A DNA stretch of 51,328 nucleotides, taken from positions 1-51,328 of the forward strand of contig QYQM01000117.1 in NCBI GenBank assembly GCA_007280905.1, written 5' to 3'. Under the pieces are notes generated by a model. That model ran no database searches, was not told where the DNA came from, and saw only the letters and a list, made by a program, of their open reading frames with translations. Shown in pieces: positions 8,571-17,922 of the stretch. The translations under genes and the position numbers were made by a program. This DNA comes from Porphyromonadaceae bacterium (GTDB lineage Bacteria; Bacteroidota; Bacteroidia; Bacteroidales; UBA12481). Positions within the stretch are counted from its first letter, which is position 1. Each line of letters opens with the position of its first letter.

Positions 8571-10323
8571 CTTTGGAAGGAAGATTTTTATACCAGGTAA
8601 AATAAAGTACAACCATCACGGCTGCCATAATTAGTGCTACTGTCCAGAACTGGGGCCACTTCCGCAGGAATAGGTAGAACGGGAGAAGCGCTACCGTAAA
8701 CTGGAACACGGGAGCGATCAGTCCGTTAATGGCATCCCACATGGGTTCCTTGTCATTGGCCTTCATAAGTCCCAGTGCAACAGATTCTTTGCGGATGGGT
8801 CCCCAGAAACCGAAGGGTTTAACTTTACTGTAGAATTTCACCAGTATCTGTTTATCGGTTGGCTTGACTATGAATCCGATTGCTACCGTAATCACCAGGC
8901 TCGAAATAATATTGATGCCCAGTGAGTTGGTTCCTGATATCGATCCGAAGAAAACTTTCTGGATGACAATAAAGACAGCTGTGCCGATCATGCTCCATAC
9001 AAAGGCTTTGGCACTGAAACGCCACCAGTGCCAGCGCATGGTGGCCGGTACCAGGATCATCGTAACCACTACGAAAATCATGGTTTCCCAGGCGGAGATG
9101 ACGTTCTCGAAAGCCAGACTGAAGACGAATCCCAATAAAAGTGCACATATCGAAGCCAGCTGACCGATCCGGATGACCTTTTTCTCGGGCAGTTTTTTAA
9201 ATATATAGCGTTTGAGAAAATCATTGGTGACGACGTTGGCTGTGATGTTAATCATCGCGTCGAGGGTCGACATCAAAGCCGCCAGCATGACCGCGAGAAA
9301 GAGGCCGCTAACCCCGATCGGCAACCTGGAAATCACCAGAGGCAATATTTTTTCGGCGTCAATATTTGTTGTTGCTGTACCTAAAATGGAGATCCCGAAC
9401 AACAGGAAGGCAATAGCGATGATCCAGCGGAGGATGAACATAGCAGTCCACATACCTCCGGCCAGTGCGGCATCGCGTGGGGTACGGGTAGTCAGGAAGA
9501 ACTGGAAATCCCACACGTTTGGTCCGGCTAAAACCCTGAACATCATCCAGGTGAACCCGATAATCATCAGTGGGCCAAATAGATTGAAATGCTGGTACGC
9601 CATCGGGGTAGAATCCAGATAGCCCGGCCACAGGTGCCAGTTTAAGGCCAGTGAGCTCCAACCCTCCGGCTTTGAAGCGGCCAGATCTGCGCCGATTCCA
9701 CCGGTAAATATCATAATAATCATAACGATTGCCCCCACAGCAATCAAGGCCGTTTGCAGGATATCCGTGATAACCACCCCGTAAAATCCGCCGAGCGTTA
9801 CGTAAATACCCACCACCCCAAATACGATCAGGGTGGATTGCCAGCGGGTAAGCGGGAAGAAATCTTCAGCAAATTTTCCGATCCCGACAGCCATGTATAT
9901 CAGGTTAAAAATCATCAGAACGAGAAGAAAAGTAGCCGATGCCAGCCTGGCCATTTCGGCATCCCGGTCCTTTCCAAAACGGGTTTCGTTCCATTCGGCA
10001 AAGGACATAACACCGGAGCGACGGATCCACTTGGCCTGGAAAGCCATATAACCGGCCATCATAAACCATCCCCAGAAAATGTTAGTCATCCAAACGGTTT
10101 TCAGTCCAAGATAAAACAGCGCCCCAACCAGTGCCATGATACCGGCAATATCGATATAGCTTGAGCACCCTGCTATCCCGAGCACCCACCACGGCAAACT
10201 CCGCCCGGCCAGGAAGTAATTATCGAGACCTGATGAGGCCTTCTTACGGATCAGGAATCCCACCATCGCCACCATCACCAGGTAAACGATCACAATTGTC
10301 AGGTCAATCCAGTTGAGGTTCAT
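8560..10323 (-). CDS. sodium:solute symporter (SSS family)
   Basis: Membrane carrier of 587 residues with about 13-14 hydrophobic helices, using a Na+ gradient to import a sugar or related solute. The N-terminus MNLNWIDLTIVIVYLVMVAMV and the following DNYFLAGRSLPWW are typical of the SSS family, as is the LAALMSTLDAMINITANVV segment. I chose the ATG at 10323 because the next one upstream (10365) only adds a polar leader. It is the first gene of the minus-strand operon with GH38 and GH78, which suggests import of mannose, rhamnose or a released oligosaccharide. It diverges from the kinase gene across a gap of about 110 bases that probably holds both promoters. Confidence 0.9.
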   Translation of the reverse strand: MNLNWIDLTIVIVYLVMVAMVGFLIRKKASSGLDNYFLAGRSLPWWVLGIAGCSSYIDIAGIMALVGALFYLGLKTVWMTNIFWGWFMMAGYMAFQAKWIRRSGVMSFAEWNETRFGKDRDAEMARLASATFLLVLMIFNLIYMAVGIGKFAEDFFPLTRWQSTLIVFGVVGIYVTLGGFYGVVITDILQTALIAVGAIVMIIMIFTGGIGADLAASKPEGWSSLALNWHLWPGYLDSTPMAYQHFNLFGPLMIIGFTWMMFRVLAGPNVWDFQFFLTTRTPRDAALAGGMWTAMFILRWIIAIAFLLFGISILGTATTNIDAEKILPLVISRLPIGVSGLFLAVMLAALMSTLDAMINITANVVTNDFLKRYIFKKLPEKKVIRIGQLASICALLLGFVFSLAFENVISAWETMIFVVVTMILVPATMRWHWWRFSAKAFVWSMIGTAVFIVIQKVFFGSISGTNSLGINIISSLVITVAIGFIVKPTDKQILVKFYSKVKPFGFWGPIRKESVALGLMKANDKEPMWDAINGLIAPVFQFTVALLPFYLFLRKWPQFWTVALIMAAVMVVLYFTWYKNLPSKDEK

Positions 10324-10433
10324 CGTCTTTTGGTTTTGCTGTGAAATTGCTGAAATATTCCTCAAATTCCAATTCCGGACAAATCATAACCCCAATGATA
10401 CAAATTGTCCGATTTACGTGGTATTTTTAAAAA

Positions 10434-11435
10434 ATGAATAAAGATTTACGCATTATCGTGCCGGGTGGACTGAACACTGATCTGATCGGGCTGGGAGTCG
10501 ACCGGCTTTTGGGGCCGGGAGAGCTTACATTGGGAGGCGCTTTTCATGTCGGTCCGGGTGGCAAGGCACGAAATATGGCCCAGATGGCAGCGGTGTGGCT
10601 TGGGCCAGGCAAAGTGGCGATGATAGGAAAAACCGTCCGCGATCCTTACGGTCTGTGGAAAGTTCCGTTGGATGCGCTTAAAGAGACTGGTGTAAATACC
10701 GATTCTGTCCAGATCCTGGATTTTGAACAATCAGGTCGCAAATTTCCTGGTATCGCCCTCATACCGGTAGATCAATCGGGGAAGAATCAGATATACTGCC
10801 TTCCCGGCATCAACAGTGAATTCGGTCCTGCCGATATCCAGGCTGCTGAAGAAATGTTTCGGACTGCCACCAAACCGGCTTACCTGATGCTGGCACTGGA
10901 GATTCCGTTGGAGACTGTAAATGAGGCTATTGCCAGTGCAAGAAGACATGGGATCAGGGTAATACTCGACCCTGGCGGAATTGGCACAGAACGCCGATCC
11001 GGAGCCGGTGTAGAGACGCATAATTATGCGTCTCTACGTGACGTTTATTTAATTAAGCCGAACGAATTTGAAGCTGAGATTCTGACCGGAGTGCCTATTA
11101 CCGGATATGAAAGTGCGGCGGAGGCAGCGAAAGGGTTATTGAATCAGGGAGTTCAATATGTGATGATTACGCACGGTGCCAAAGGGGCTTATCTGTTTGG
11201 TGAGGGGATCTCCAGGCATATCCTGGTACCGGAAATTTCCGGCAGTGAAGTCCATGATGAAACCGGCTGCGGGGATCAGGTCACAGCAACACTCACGGCC
11301 TGTCTAACCGAAGGTTTATCAATTGAGCAAGCTGCTGAAAGTGCCGTCCGCGCTGGAACGATCCAATTTCATCGCAAAGGCATTCAACCGGTTAGCAAGG
11401 AAGATGTTTTCCCCGATTCTTTTCACATTTTTTAA
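10434..11435 (+). CDS. PfkB-family sugar kinase
   Basis: Ribokinase-fold enzyme of 333 residues that phosphorylates a sugar with ATP. The N-terminal substrate region contains GPGGKARNMAQMAA (39-53), the family's GGKGANQA-like motif. The C-terminal motif is DETGCGDQ (275-282) with the predicted catalytic base D281; the usual form is D-T-x-G-A-G-D, so Cys for Ala and Gln after the Asp are unusual. Residues V193-R202, between ILDPGG and the IKPNEFEAE motif, are encoded by a perfect palindrome (11010-11037) and make this loop about 10 residues longer than in ribokinases. Just downstream is a lyxose/mannose isomerase-like gene, suggesting fructose or xylulose as substrate. Confidence 0.85.
   Translation: MNKDLRIIVPGGLNTDLIGLGVDRLLGPGELTLGGAFHVGPGGKARNMAQMAAVWLGPGKVAMIGKTVRDPYGLWKVPLDALKETGVNTDSVQILDFEQSGRKFPGIALIPVDQSGKNQIYCLPGINSEFGPADIQAAEEMFRTATKPAYLMLALEIPLETVNEAIASARRHGIRVILDPGGIGTERRSGAGVETHNYASLRDVYLIKPNEFEAEILTGVPITGYESAAEAAKGLLNQGVQYVMITHGAKGAYLFGEGISRHILVPEISGSEVHDETGCGDQVTATLTACLTEGLSIEQAAESAVRAGTIQFHRKGIQPVSKEDVFPDSFHIF
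11010..11037. repeat. perfect 28-base palindrome inside kinase gene
   Basis: GTAGAGACGCATAA followed at once by its exact reverse complement. It encodes V193 to R202 of the kinase. A longer hairpin with arms starting GTAGGGACGCATAATTGCG lies between the two peptidase genes (14991-15051), so the unit belongs to a repeat family. Confidence 0.85.
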
Positions 11436-11490
11436 CCTTTCAGGTACCGGTTTTCTGCATCGGCTTTCCTAACTTTCCCTTCTTGAAATA

Positions 11491-11585
11491 GTGACACGTG
11501 ATACGAGACGCGAGATGCGAAAAAACCTTATTTCGCTTCACGCTTCACGCTTCACGACTAAACCAGTCACTCGTCACTCGTCACT
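11491..11585. repeat. CACGCTTCACG / GTGACACG word-repeats before isomerase gene
   Basis: The gap holds GTGACACGTGATACGAGACG, then CTTCACGCTTCACGCTTCACG, then CAGTCACTCGTCACTCGTCAC, ending 8 bases before the isomerase ATG. It is related to the tract at 3478-3505. No obvious ribosome site other than AAAAAG survives next to the start. Confidence 0.75.
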
Positions 11586-11593
11586 AAAAAGAT

Positions 11594-12124
11594 ATGAACG
11601 AATCAACTTTCTCATCCGCCCGCCTGCGTACCATCGATTTGCTCGACCGGGCAAAAATTGTACTGACAGACAAAGAGAAACAGAACATCGAGATTGCCGA
11701 CCTGGGGGTGGGCGACCTGGACCATGTTGGTCTCGAAGTGGTACAATACATTAATAATGACCGCTATTGCGCAAAGGAGCTGGTATTGTTTTCCTGGCAG
11801 ATATGCCTGGAGCATCGCCATCCAAAAGTTTCGGAAACCAATCCCGGGAAAATGGAAACTTTCCGTTGCCGCTGGGGCGAGGTATATCTTTATACCAAGG
11901 GTGATCCAACTCCCAATCCAAAAGCCAGAGTATCTGAAACGTATCTGCCATACCTAACTGCCTGGAACGAGGTGATCCTGTTGCCGGGTGAACAGTATAC
12001 CATCCCGAAAAATACCCTCCATTGGTTCCAGGCTGGCCCTGATGGATGTGTTGTATCTGAATTCAGCTCCGCGAGCACTGATGAAAATGATGTATTTACC
12101 GATCCGAGGGTGAAGCGCGTGTGA
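11594..12124 (+). CDS. D-lyxose ketol-isomerase-like cupin (lyxose/mannose isomerase)
   Basis: Cupin of 176 residues resembling the sigma-B-linked YdaE type of D-lyxose isomerases, which convert D-lyxose to D-xylulose and commonly D-mannose to D-fructose. Metal ligands fit H74 and H76 (LEHRHPK), E88 (GKMETFRC) and H143 (NTLHWFQAGPDG). The ending SEFSSASTDENDVFTDP is a conserved family block. No signal peptide, so cytosolic. It follows the PfkB kinase on the same strand after a repeat-filled gap of 158 bases. With the alpha-mannosidase and symporter on the other side it suggests a mannose-to-fructose-phosphate route. The family is firm; the physiological sugar is inferred. Confidence 0.85.
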   Translation: MNESTFSSARLRTIDLLDRAKIVLTDKEKQNIEIADLGVGDLDHVGLEVVQYINNDRYCAKELVLFSWQICLEHRHPKVSETNPGKMETFRCRWGEVYLYTKGDPTPNPKARVSETYLPYLTAWNEVILLPGEQYTIPKNTLHWFQAGPDGCVVSEFSSASTDENDVFTDPRVKRV

Positions 12125-12180
12125 CGACGTGAGGACGTTAAGGCCGTAACCGACAACCGATAACTGATAACCAACAACCA
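12125..12180. repeat. AACCGACAACCGATAACTG word-repeat
   Basis: Fills the whole gap between the isomerase stop and the first M16 peptidase ATG. It starts with GACGTGAGGACG words and passes into AACCGACAACCGATAACTGA. It leaves no typical ribosome site, only an A-rich stretch (CCAAAA) before the ATG. Confidence 0.8.
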
Positions 12181-12183
12181 AAA

Positions 12184-14985
12184 ATGAAAAACCTAATCTT
12201 CTTATTAGCCTTTACTGGCCTGCTGATGGCCGGTTGTAACCCGCAACCAAAATCAGAGTTGAATATTCCGTATGAAAAGTTTACCCTTGCGAACGGGCTC
12301 GATGTAATCCTGCATGAGGATCATTCGGACCCTATCGTCGCCTTTGCTATTCAGTTTCATGTAGGTTCAGGCCGGGAGGCCGAAGGTCATACCGGTTTTG
12401 CCCATTTATTTGAGCATTTCATGTTCTCCCGGTCGGAAAATGTGGCTCTCGGGCAATTCGATGAGATCATCCAGAATGCGGGTGGATCATCAAACGCCGG
12501 CACGGGCAACGATGCCACCACCTATTTTGAGGTAGTTTCAAAAAACGCCCTGGAAAAAGTCCTCTGGCTCGAGTCCGACCGTCTGGGATTTCTCGCCAAC
12601 GCCATCAACAAAAAAGCGCTGAATATCCAGCAGAACGTGGTTCAGAACGAGAAGCGGCAGTACGAGGATAATGCCCCCTATGGCTATACCGACTGGGTTA
12701 TCTCAAAAAACCTGTATCCAAAGGGACATCCCTATAACTGGACCGTGATCGGTGAAATGGAAGATCTTTTTAAAGCCTCTGTAGAGGATGCCAAAACCTT
12801 TCATGATACCTTCTATGTTCCAAACAACGCAACCATGGTTTTGTCGGGCGACTTTAATCCGGCTGATGCTAAGAAGCTGATTGAAAAATATTTCGGCGAG
12901 ATCAAGCCAGGTCAGAAACTTAGCGATCCTGCACCGAAGCCGGCAACTCTTACTCAGACCAAAAAGCTGTATCACGAAGATAATTTTGCCCGGGCAGCTC
13001 AATTAACCATGGTGTGGCCTACTGTAGAACAATACAGTCCGGATAGTTATGCGCTTGATTATCTGGGACAGCTCCTATCGCGCGGGAAGAAAGCCCCGTT
13101 GTACAAGGTGATTGAAAAGGAGAAGAAACTGGCTTCCGGTCCGCGTGCCGACAACGGCAGCATGGAAGTTGCCGGTGCTTTTACGATAACAGTAACGGCT
13201 AACGAAGGTGTGAGCCTGAAAGATATTGAAGCCGCCGTGTTCGAGTCATTTAAACGGTTCGAAACTGAAAGTTTTACTGAAGCCGATGTGGAACGGATCA
13301 AAGCCGGGTTGGAGACCAATTTCTACAACAGGATCAGCAGTGTTTTGGGTAAATCTTTCCAGCTGGCTCAATATAATGAGTATGCGGGTTCTCCTGATTT
13401 TTACAAAACCGATCTCGCAAAGACAAAAGCGGTTACTAAAGCCGATATCATTCGCGTGTATGAAAAGTACATCAAAGGCAAGCCTTACCTGGCTACCAGT
13501 TTTGTGCCAAAAGGACAACCTGATCTGGCCGCAGAAGGATCGGTAATTGCCGGTGTGAAGGAAGAAGATATCCTGAATGCTACGCAGGTTAAGATTGATG
13601 AATCATCCAACGTCAAAGTCGTAAAAACCCTTACAGCCTTTGACCGTACGGTAGTGCCGCTCGACGGGCCTGAGACGGTGATGACGATTCCGACAGTATG
13701 GAACGATAAACTCTCGAATGGAATGGCCGTTTGGGGTATTGAACAAAACGAACTGCCGTTGGTACAGTTTAATATGGTATTGAAAGGCGGCCATTACCTG
13801 GATAAACTGGAAAAACCCGGTGTTGCCTCCATGATGGCTTCGCTGATGAACCAGGGAACAAAGAATAAAACTCCGCAGGAACTTGAGGAGGCTATTGAAT
13901 CATTGGGTGCCCGGATCAATATAGGCTCTTCCAGCGCAGCAATTACCGTCAGTGCCAACTGTCTGGTCCGGAATTATAATGCCACCCTTGCCCTGATGGA
14001 GGAGATGTTACTGGAGCCACGCTGGGATGCTGATGAGTTCGCTATGGCTCAAACCCGTGTGATGAACAACCTGAAGCGACAGAAGGCCAGCCCTGTTGCC
14101 CTTGCCTCCGAAACATACATGCAGAAAGTATATGGTGCTGGTCATATTTTCTCAGTGAACGCCAGCGGTACCCTGGAATCGGTTCCAACAATTACCGTCG
14201 ATGATCTGAAGTCCTGGTATGCCGCCAATATGACTCCGTCGGTGGCAAACTTCCATGTAGCAGGTAATATCAAGCAGGATCAGATTATGAAGTCATTGCA
14301 GGGCCTTGCCTCGAAATGGCAGGCCAAAGAGGTGACATTCCCGGTTTATCCCATTCCGGCCCCCTTGCAAAAATCTGAAATCTTCTTCGTGGATGTTCCC
14401 GGTGCCAAACAATCAACCATCCGGATCGGTAACCTGGCACTGGCTCAGACGGATCCCGATTATTTCGCTGCAACAGTAATGAATGATCATCTCGGTGGTA
14501 ATTTCTTGTCGCTTGTTAATCAGGTTCTACGTGAGCAAAAAGGATTTACCTATGGAGCCAGTACTTCATTCAACGGATCCTATATTCCCGGGCCTTTTAC
14601 GGCTTCCTCCATGGTACGTTCCTCTGCAACACTGGAATCAATGCAGATTTTCAAGAATCTGATGGAGAATTACCGGAACGGGATTTCAGAAGAAGATTTG
14701 GCGATGACACGGAATTATCTGATTAAATCTTATGCTTTGAGCTTTGAAACCCTGAATGCTTTAACCGGAATGCTCGGTGAGATCAGTATGTACAATCTGC
14801 CTAAAGATTATGTGAGGACTGAACAGGAGACCATCCGGAACATGACCGTGGATCAGCATAAAACCTTAGCACAGAAATACATAAATCCGGACAGGATGTA
14901 CTATGTGATATCGGGCGATGCCGCTACTCAGGCCGAACAGCTTACGGTGCTGGGATTTGGAAAACCGGCTGTCATAAAGAAATAG
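12184..14985 (+). CDS. M16 zinc peptidase lipoprotein (first of tandem pair)
   Basis: Protein of 933 residues with a lipoprotein signal (LLMAGC, Cys18), so probably anchored in the periplasm or outer membrane. The N-terminal M16 domain carries the inverted zinc motif HLFEH (74-78) and the distal ligand E156 in QNEKRQ. The second half repeats the fold (GGHYLDKLEKPGVASMMASL) without HxxEH, as in two-domain pitrilysin-like peptidases where the second half only shapes the chamber. It should cleave peptides or small proteins. It is a close paralogue of the next gene (same lipobox position, same zinc positions, near-identical ends), a tandem duplication. Only a hairpin repeat separates them. Confidence 0.93.
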   Translation: MKNLIFLLAFTGLLMAGCNPQPKSELNIPYEKFTLANGLDVILHEDHSDPIVAFAIQFHVGSGREAEGHTGFAHLFEHFMFSRSENVALGQFDEIIQNAGGSSNAGTGNDATTYFEVVSKNALEKVLWLESDRLGFLANAINKKALNIQQNVVQNEKRQYEDNAPYGYTDWVISKNLYPKGHPYNWTVIGEMEDLFKASVEDAKTFHDTFYVPNNATMVLSGDFNPADAKKLIEKYFGEIKPGQKLSDPAPKPATLTQTKKLYHEDNFARAAQLTMVWPTVEQYSPDSYALDYLGQLLSRGKKAPLYKVIEKEKKLASGPRADNGSMEVAGAFTITVTANEGVSLKDIEAAVFESFKRFETESFTEADVERIKAGLETNFYNRISSVLGKSFQLAQYNEYAGSPDFYKTDLAKTKAVTKADIIRVYEKYIKGKPYLATSFVPKGQPDLAAEGSVIAGVKEEDILNATQVKIDESSNVKVVKTLTAFDRTVVPLDGPETVMTIPTVWNDKLSNGMAVWGIEQNELPLVQFNMVLKGGHYLDKLEKPGVASMMASLMNQGTKNKTPQELEEAIESLGARINIGSSSAAITVSANCLVRNYNATLALMEEMLLEPRWDADEFAMAQTRVMNNLKRQKASPVALASETYMQKVYGAGHIFSVNASGTLESVPTITVDDLKSWYAANMTPSVANFHVAGNIKQDQIMKSLQGLASKWQAKEVTFPVYPIPAPLQKSEIFFVDVPGAKQSTIRIGNLALAQTDPDYFAATVMNDHLGGNFLSLVNQVLREQKGFTYGASTSFNGSYIPGPFTASSMVRSSATLESMQIFKNLMENYRNGISEEDLAMTRNYLIKSYALSFETLNALTGMLGEISMYNLPKDYVRTEQETIRNMTVDQHKTLAQKYINPDRMYYVISGDAATQAEQLTVLGFGKPAVIKK

Positions 14986-14990
14986 AGGCT

Positions 14991-15051
14991 GTAGGGACGC
15001 ATAATTGCGTCCTTTAATCGACGATTCGTGGACGCAATTGTGCGTCCCTAC
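14991..15051. repeat. long hairpin repeat between the M16 genes, possible terminator
   Basis: Arms of 22 bases (14991-15012 and 15030-15051) pair with one mismatch around a 17-base loop. The arms begin GTAGGGACGCATAATTGCGT and are related to the perfect palindrome inside the kinase gene. A short T run (CAATTTTT) follows, so it could end transcription of the first peptidase, but the repeat family is the simpler explanation. Confidence 0.75.
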
Positions 15052-15093
15052 AATTTTTAATGTAAATCGAAAACGAACATAAATTAAACCTAA

Positions 15094-17898
15094 ATGAAAA
15101 AATTTAGCTTTCTCCTGGTGTTTGCGATCCTGCTGATGGCAGGCTGCAAGCCGCAAACGAAATCGGAATTGAACATTCCGTATGAAAAGTACACCCTGAA
15201 AAACGGGATGGATGTTATTCTTAGCGAGGATCATTCAGATCCGATTGTTGCACTCACCATCCAGTTTCACGTAGGGTCGAACCGCGAAACAGTAGGCCGT
15301 ACCGGTTTTGCCCATCTTTTTGAGCACATCATGTTTCAGCGTTCCGAGAATGTTCCTGAAGATCAATTTTTTAAGATTGTTCAGGATGCCGGAGGTACAC
15401 TGAACGGGGGAACAGGAAACGATGCCACCACCTATTTTGAATTGGTTCCGAAAAACTCGCTCGAGAAAATTCTCTGGCTCGAATCCGACCGAATGGGATT
15501 TTTGGAAAATACCATCACCAAAAAAACATTCAATATCCAGCAAAATGTGGTGCAGAATGAGAAACGCCAGAGTGTTGACAATGCCGCTTACGGGCATACT
15601 GAAGCTGTGATAGCTCATAATCTTTTCCCAAAAGGGCATCCTTATAGTTGGACGGTCATCGGCGAAATGGATGATCTGTTCAATGCCACCGTCGACGATG
15701 TAAAAGCTTTCCATGCCAAATTCTATGTGCCCAACAATGCCACATTCGTTTTATCGGGCGATTTTGATCCGGTTACGGCTAAGCAGCTGATCGAAAAATA
15801 CTTCGGGGAGATCAAGCGCGGTGCTGATTTGGCTGATCCCAAACCGGTACCCGTAAAACTCACGGAAACTAAAAAGCTGTACCACGAGGATAATTTCGCC
15901 AGGGCACCACAGCTGACCATGGTTTGGCCCACAGTGGAGGAGTTTAGCCCCGATAGCTATGCTCTTGATTACCTCGGACAACTACTCTCCAGCGGGAAAA
16001 AAGCTCCATTGTATAAGGTTCTGGTTAAAGAGAAAAAGCTAACTTCCAATGCAAGAGCCAATAACAGTAGCCAGGAAATCACCGGAACTTTCGACGTTTC
16101 GGTTACGGCTAATGAGGGAGTCAGCCTTAAGGATGTTGAAAGTGCCATTTTTGAGGCCTTTGCACGTTTTGAAAAAGATAGGTTCACCGAAGCCGATGTC
16201 GACCGTATCAAAGCCGGTCAGGAAACCCGTTTTTACAATGGAATCAGCAGTATACTGGGTAAGTCGCGTCAACTGGCCTCCTATAATGAATATGCAGGTT
16301 CACCGGACTTCTACAAGAAAGATATCGAACGGGTAAAAGCAGTAACAAAAGCCGATATTATCCGTGTATATGATAAATACATCAAAGGCAAGCATTATCT
16401 GGCAACCAGCTTTGTACCAAAAGGTCAGGCCGATCTGGTTGCCAATGCTTCCATGAACGCAGGAGTTAAGGAAGAGGATATCCTGACTGCTACACAGGTC
16501 AAGATTGATGAGAATGCACCCGAGGAAACGGTGATGAAGACCCCTTCGGGATTTGATCGTTCGATAATGCCGAAAGACGGTCCCGACCCGACCATTAACC
16601 TGCCGGTAATCTGGGATGATAAACTATCAAACGGAATGAGGGTATATGGAATTGAACATGCTGAACTTCCATTGGTTCAGTTTAATATCACGCTGAAAGG
16701 GGGTCATTTCCTCGATAAGCTTGATAAGGCCGGAGTTGCCAGTCTGGTTGGCCAGCTGATGAACGAGGGAACCAAAAACAAAACCCCGCTGGAACTGGAA
16801 GAGGCGATTGAAGGACTCGGCTCGAGCATCAGGTTTGGTGCATCAGGCACCAGTATTTTTATCAGCGGAAATACATTAGCTCGAAATTTCGATCAGACTC
16901 TTGCCCTTGTAGAAGAGATGCTTCTGGAACCCCGCTGGGACGAAGAAGAATTCGAATTGGCCAAGGTTCGCACGCTCAACAATCTGAAAAGACAGAAAGC
17001 CAACCCGAATTCGATGGCTTCGGAACTTTTCCAGAAACTGGTTTACGGGGATCAGCATATTTTTGGAACCGGCGCCAGCGGTTCTGAAGAAACAGTCAAC
17101 GGCATCACTCTTGATGATCTTAAGGCTTATTATGCATCCTTCTTTTCGCCCAATGTAGCTACGTTCCATGTGGCAGGACAGATCGCCAAGGAAAAGGTAA
17201 TGGCTTCACTGCAGGCTCTGGCTCAGAAATGGCCTGCCAAAGAGGTCGCCTTCCCAACCTACCCGATTCCTGAAGCTCCTGCAAAATCGATGGTTTACTT
17301 TATCGATGTGCCGGGTGCCAAACAATCCATCATTAATATAGGGGGAGCGGGACCAGCAAAAACGGATCCCGACTATTTCGCTGCAACGGTGATGAACGAT
17401 AAACTCGGCGGCTCATTCAACGGGTGGGTCAACATGGTACTTCGCGAAGAAAAAGGTTTCACTTACGGAGCCCGTAGCAACTTCTCCGGTTCCTATGTTT
17501 CCGGAACCTTTACTGCTTCTGCCCCGGTACGTTCTTCTGCAACTCAGGAATCTGCAGAAATCTTCAAAAACCTGATGCTGAAATATGATCAGGGCATCAC
17601 CCAGGAAGATCTCGATTTCACTAAAAATTCACTGTTGAAATCTTATGCCCGCAAGTATGAAACATTGGGTGCACTTACCGGTATGCTTGGCGAGATCAGC
17701 ATGTATAACCTGCCGAAAGATTATGTGAAGAATGAACAGGAAACCATACGAAACATGACTCTCGAACAGCATAAGGCATTGGCTCAGAAGTATATCAATC
17801 CAAACCGGATGTACTATGTGGTCGCCGGAGACGCTGCCACGCAGGCTGACCAACTTACCTCGCTGGGATTTGGGGTGCCGACGAAAATAAAGAAATAA
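15094..17898 (+). CDS. M16 zinc peptidase lipoprotein (second of tandem pair)
   Basis: Protein of 934 residues, same layout as its upstream paralogue: lipobox LLMAGC with Cys18, zinc motif HLFEH at 74-78, the matching glutamate in QNEKRQ, and an inactive-looking second M16 half starting near GGHFLDKLDKAGVASLV. Both copies keep all zinc ligands, so both should be active; differences in the second half may change substrate choice. It ends FGVPTKIKK, like FGKPAVIKK in the first. The start is fixed by the signal peptide MKKFSFLLVFAILLMAGC. Confidence 0.93.
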   Translation: MKKFSFLLVFAILLMAGCKPQTKSELNIPYEKYTLKNGMDVILSEDHSDPIVALTIQFHVGSNRETVGRTGFAHLFEHIMFQRSENVPEDQFFKIVQDAGGTLNGGTGNDATTYFELVPKNSLEKILWLESDRMGFLENTITKKTFNIQQNVVQNEKRQSVDNAAYGHTEAVIAHNLFPKGHPYSWTVIGEMDDLFNATVDDVKAFHAKFYVPNNATFVLSGDFDPVTAKQLIEKYFGEIKRGADLADPKPVPVKLTETKKLYHEDNFARAPQLTMVWPTVEEFSPDSYALDYLGQLLSSGKKAPLYKVLVKEKKLTSNARANNSSQEITGTFDVSVTANEGVSLKDVESAIFEAFARFEKDRFTEADVDRIKAGQETRFYNGISSILGKSRQLASYNEYAGSPDFYKKDIERVKAVTKADIIRVYDKYIKGKHYLATSFVPKGQADLVANASMNAGVKEEDILTATQVKIDENAPEETVMKTPSGFDRSIMPKDGPDPTINLPVIWDDKLSNGMRVYGIEHAELPLVQFNITLKGGHFLDKLDKAGVASLVGQLMNEGTKNKTPLELEEAIEGLGSSIRFGASGTSIFISGNTLARNFDQTLALVEEMLLEPRWDEEEFELAKVRTLNNLKRQKANPNSMASELFQKLVYGDQHIFGTGASGSEETVNGITLDDLKAYYASFFSPNVATFHVAGQIAKEKVMASLQALAQKWPAKEVAFPTYPIPEAPAKSMVYFIDVPGAKQSIINIGGAGPAKTDPDYFAATVMNDKLGGSFNGWVNMVLREEKGFTYGARSNFSGSYVSGTFTASAPVRSSATQESAEIFKNLMLKYDQGITQEDLDFTKNSLLKSYARKYETLGALTGMLGEISMYNLPKDYVKNEQETIRNMTLEQHKALAQKYINPNRMYYVVAGDAATQADQLTSLGFGVPTKIKK

Positions 17899-17922
17899 GG
17901 CTCAAGGCTCAAGACTCAAGGC
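17899..17922. repeat. GGCTCAAGGCTCAAGACTCAAG word-repeat
   Basis: Fills the entire 24-base gap between the convergent M16 and beta-helix genes with a CTCAAGG word tandem. This word is not seen elsewhere in the window. Confidence 0.7.

Noticed and set aside
8571-8612. Upstream ATG (8612) for the GH38 gene
   Set aside because: It lies inside the symporter gene and adds an unrelated leader; the ATG at 8570 gives the conserved N-terminus.
10324-10433. Promoters for the divergent symporter and kinase genes
   Set aside because: TTTG-like words exist, but their spacing does not fit the Bacteroidota consensus well enough to mark a site.
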